Notes under the pieces: model-generated
What the model saw: the letters and a program-made list of their open reading frames with translations, nothing else
Databases searched by the model: none
Told to the model about the DNA's origin: nothing
Assembly: GCA_964599565.1 (NCBI GenBank)
Contig: CAZRFE010000063.1
Location: forward strand, 1 to 14,911
Source: JAJUFS01 sp964599565
GTDB lineage: Bacteria; Pseudomonadota; Gammaproteobacteria; Natronospirales; JAJUFS01
Length of the DNA stretch: 14,911 bases
Reading direction: 5' to 3'
Program-made: the position numbers and the translations under genes
In this document: piece after piece, positions 14,647 to 14,911 of the stretch
How the letters are laid out: each line of letters begins with the position of its first letter
How positions within the stretch are numbered: the first letter of the stretch is position 1

Positions 14647-14911
14647 ATGGGATCACCAGTAGTTCAGAATGTTCTGTTCGCTATCGGAATTGTTCTTTCC
14701 GTAGCGTTGTGGGCAGCGACATGGAAGAGAATCCATGGTTGGTTGGCGTTATGCTGGCGTGTCTATGTCACAGCATTCTTGACCGCAGGAGTGCCGATGC
14801 CGCCCAGTGATAGCACTTACTATTTATTGTTCTGGACTATTGCGCTTAGCGTCGAATCCAATCATTTAGTAATACTTCTCATGTGGCAATGGGCGATCGC
14901 TGTCTACTTCA
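14647..14911 (+). CDS. Small membrane protein, array copy 3 (partial, runs off window)
   Basis: The frame is open from ATG 14647 to the window edge, giving 88 codons. ACGGAG lies about 5 bases before the ATG. The sequence has the family layout: N-terminal hydrophobic segment (FAIGIVLSVALW), the motif WRVYVTAFLTAGVP, then YYLLFWTIAL and a last hydrophobic stretch cut by the edge. It is closest to copy 2. The frame is also open upstream to an ATG at 14527, which would add 40 hydrophilic residues. I reject that start because homology to copy 2 begins exactly at 14647. Base composition is well below the rest of the window (21/60 at 14821-14880). Confidence 0.7.
   Translation, partial: MGSPVVQNVLFAIGIVLSVALWAATWKRIHGWLALCWRVYVTAFLTAGVPMPPSDSTYYLLFWTIALSVESNHLVILLMWQWAIAVYF

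Larger units (their letters stand above)
13624..14911 (+). repeat. Tandem array of paralogous small membrane-protein genes
   Basis: Four family members lie head to tail: a remnant (13624-13704), copy 1 (13789-14157), copy 2 (14235-14507) and copy 3 (14647-past the end). The motif WRxY-six residues-AGxP is shared by the three with a central region. WINICW links the remnant to copy 1. Copies 2 and 3 are closest to each other, so there were at least two rounds of duplication. The array may continue beyond the window. Confidence 0.75.

Noticed and set aside
1..14911. CRISPR arrays, tRNA, rRNA, insertion sequences
   Set aside because: I saw no regularly spaced repeats, no cloverleaf-like sequence, no transposase motifs and no terminal inverted repeats.

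Overview
The window is GC-rich (hand count of 481-540: 42 of 60 bases) and densely coded, with every supported gene on the + strand. The lipoprotein with a lipobox, the Sec signal peptides and the gene set (CHASE2-type Ser/Thr kinase, MurI, LtaE, YcgM-type FAH protein, TlpA-like lipoprotein, deoxyhypusine synthase-like protein) suggest a Gram-negative proteobacterium, possibly a gammaproteobacterium. No marker in the window fixes the lineage.

Positions 114-7064 hold a run of six co-directional genes with short gaps: a CHASE2-TPR-Ser/Thr kinase, glutamate racemase (murI), low-specificity L-threonine aldolase (ltaE), a FAHD1/YcgM-like hydrolase or tautomerase, a GNAT acetyltransferase that overlaps it by ATGA, and a lipoprotein with a C-terminal thioredoxin-like domain. 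A strong intrinsic terminator at 7132-7155 closes the run. This looks like ordinary chromosomal housekeeping and metabolic DNA.

Positions 7160-10050 hold a translationally coupled pair of unknown secreted proteins (330 and 160 aa) ended by a terminator at 8790-8820. A stand-alone deoxyhypusine synthase-like gene follows, whose product lacks the lysine used by true deoxyhypusine synthases, with its own weaker terminator.

Positions 10160-14911 are accessory in character. An 1134-aa secreted modular protein carries two copies of a lectin-like beta domain, a string of Ig/cadherin/PKD-like modules and an NTF2-like C-terminal cap. It is followed by a tandem array of small paralogous membrane-protein genes in different states of repair: a C-terminal remnant (13624-13704), a full-length copy (13789-14157), a shorter copy with a TTG start and an early amber stop (14235-14507), and a copy running off the window (14647-14911). 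Base composition drops across the array (28/60 at 14521-14580, 21/60 at 14821-14880). My interpretation, which the sequence does not prove, is that these are orphan immunity-like or lineage-expanded membrane genes behind a surface-protein or former polymorphic-toxin locus. The array is the most interesting and least explained part of the window.
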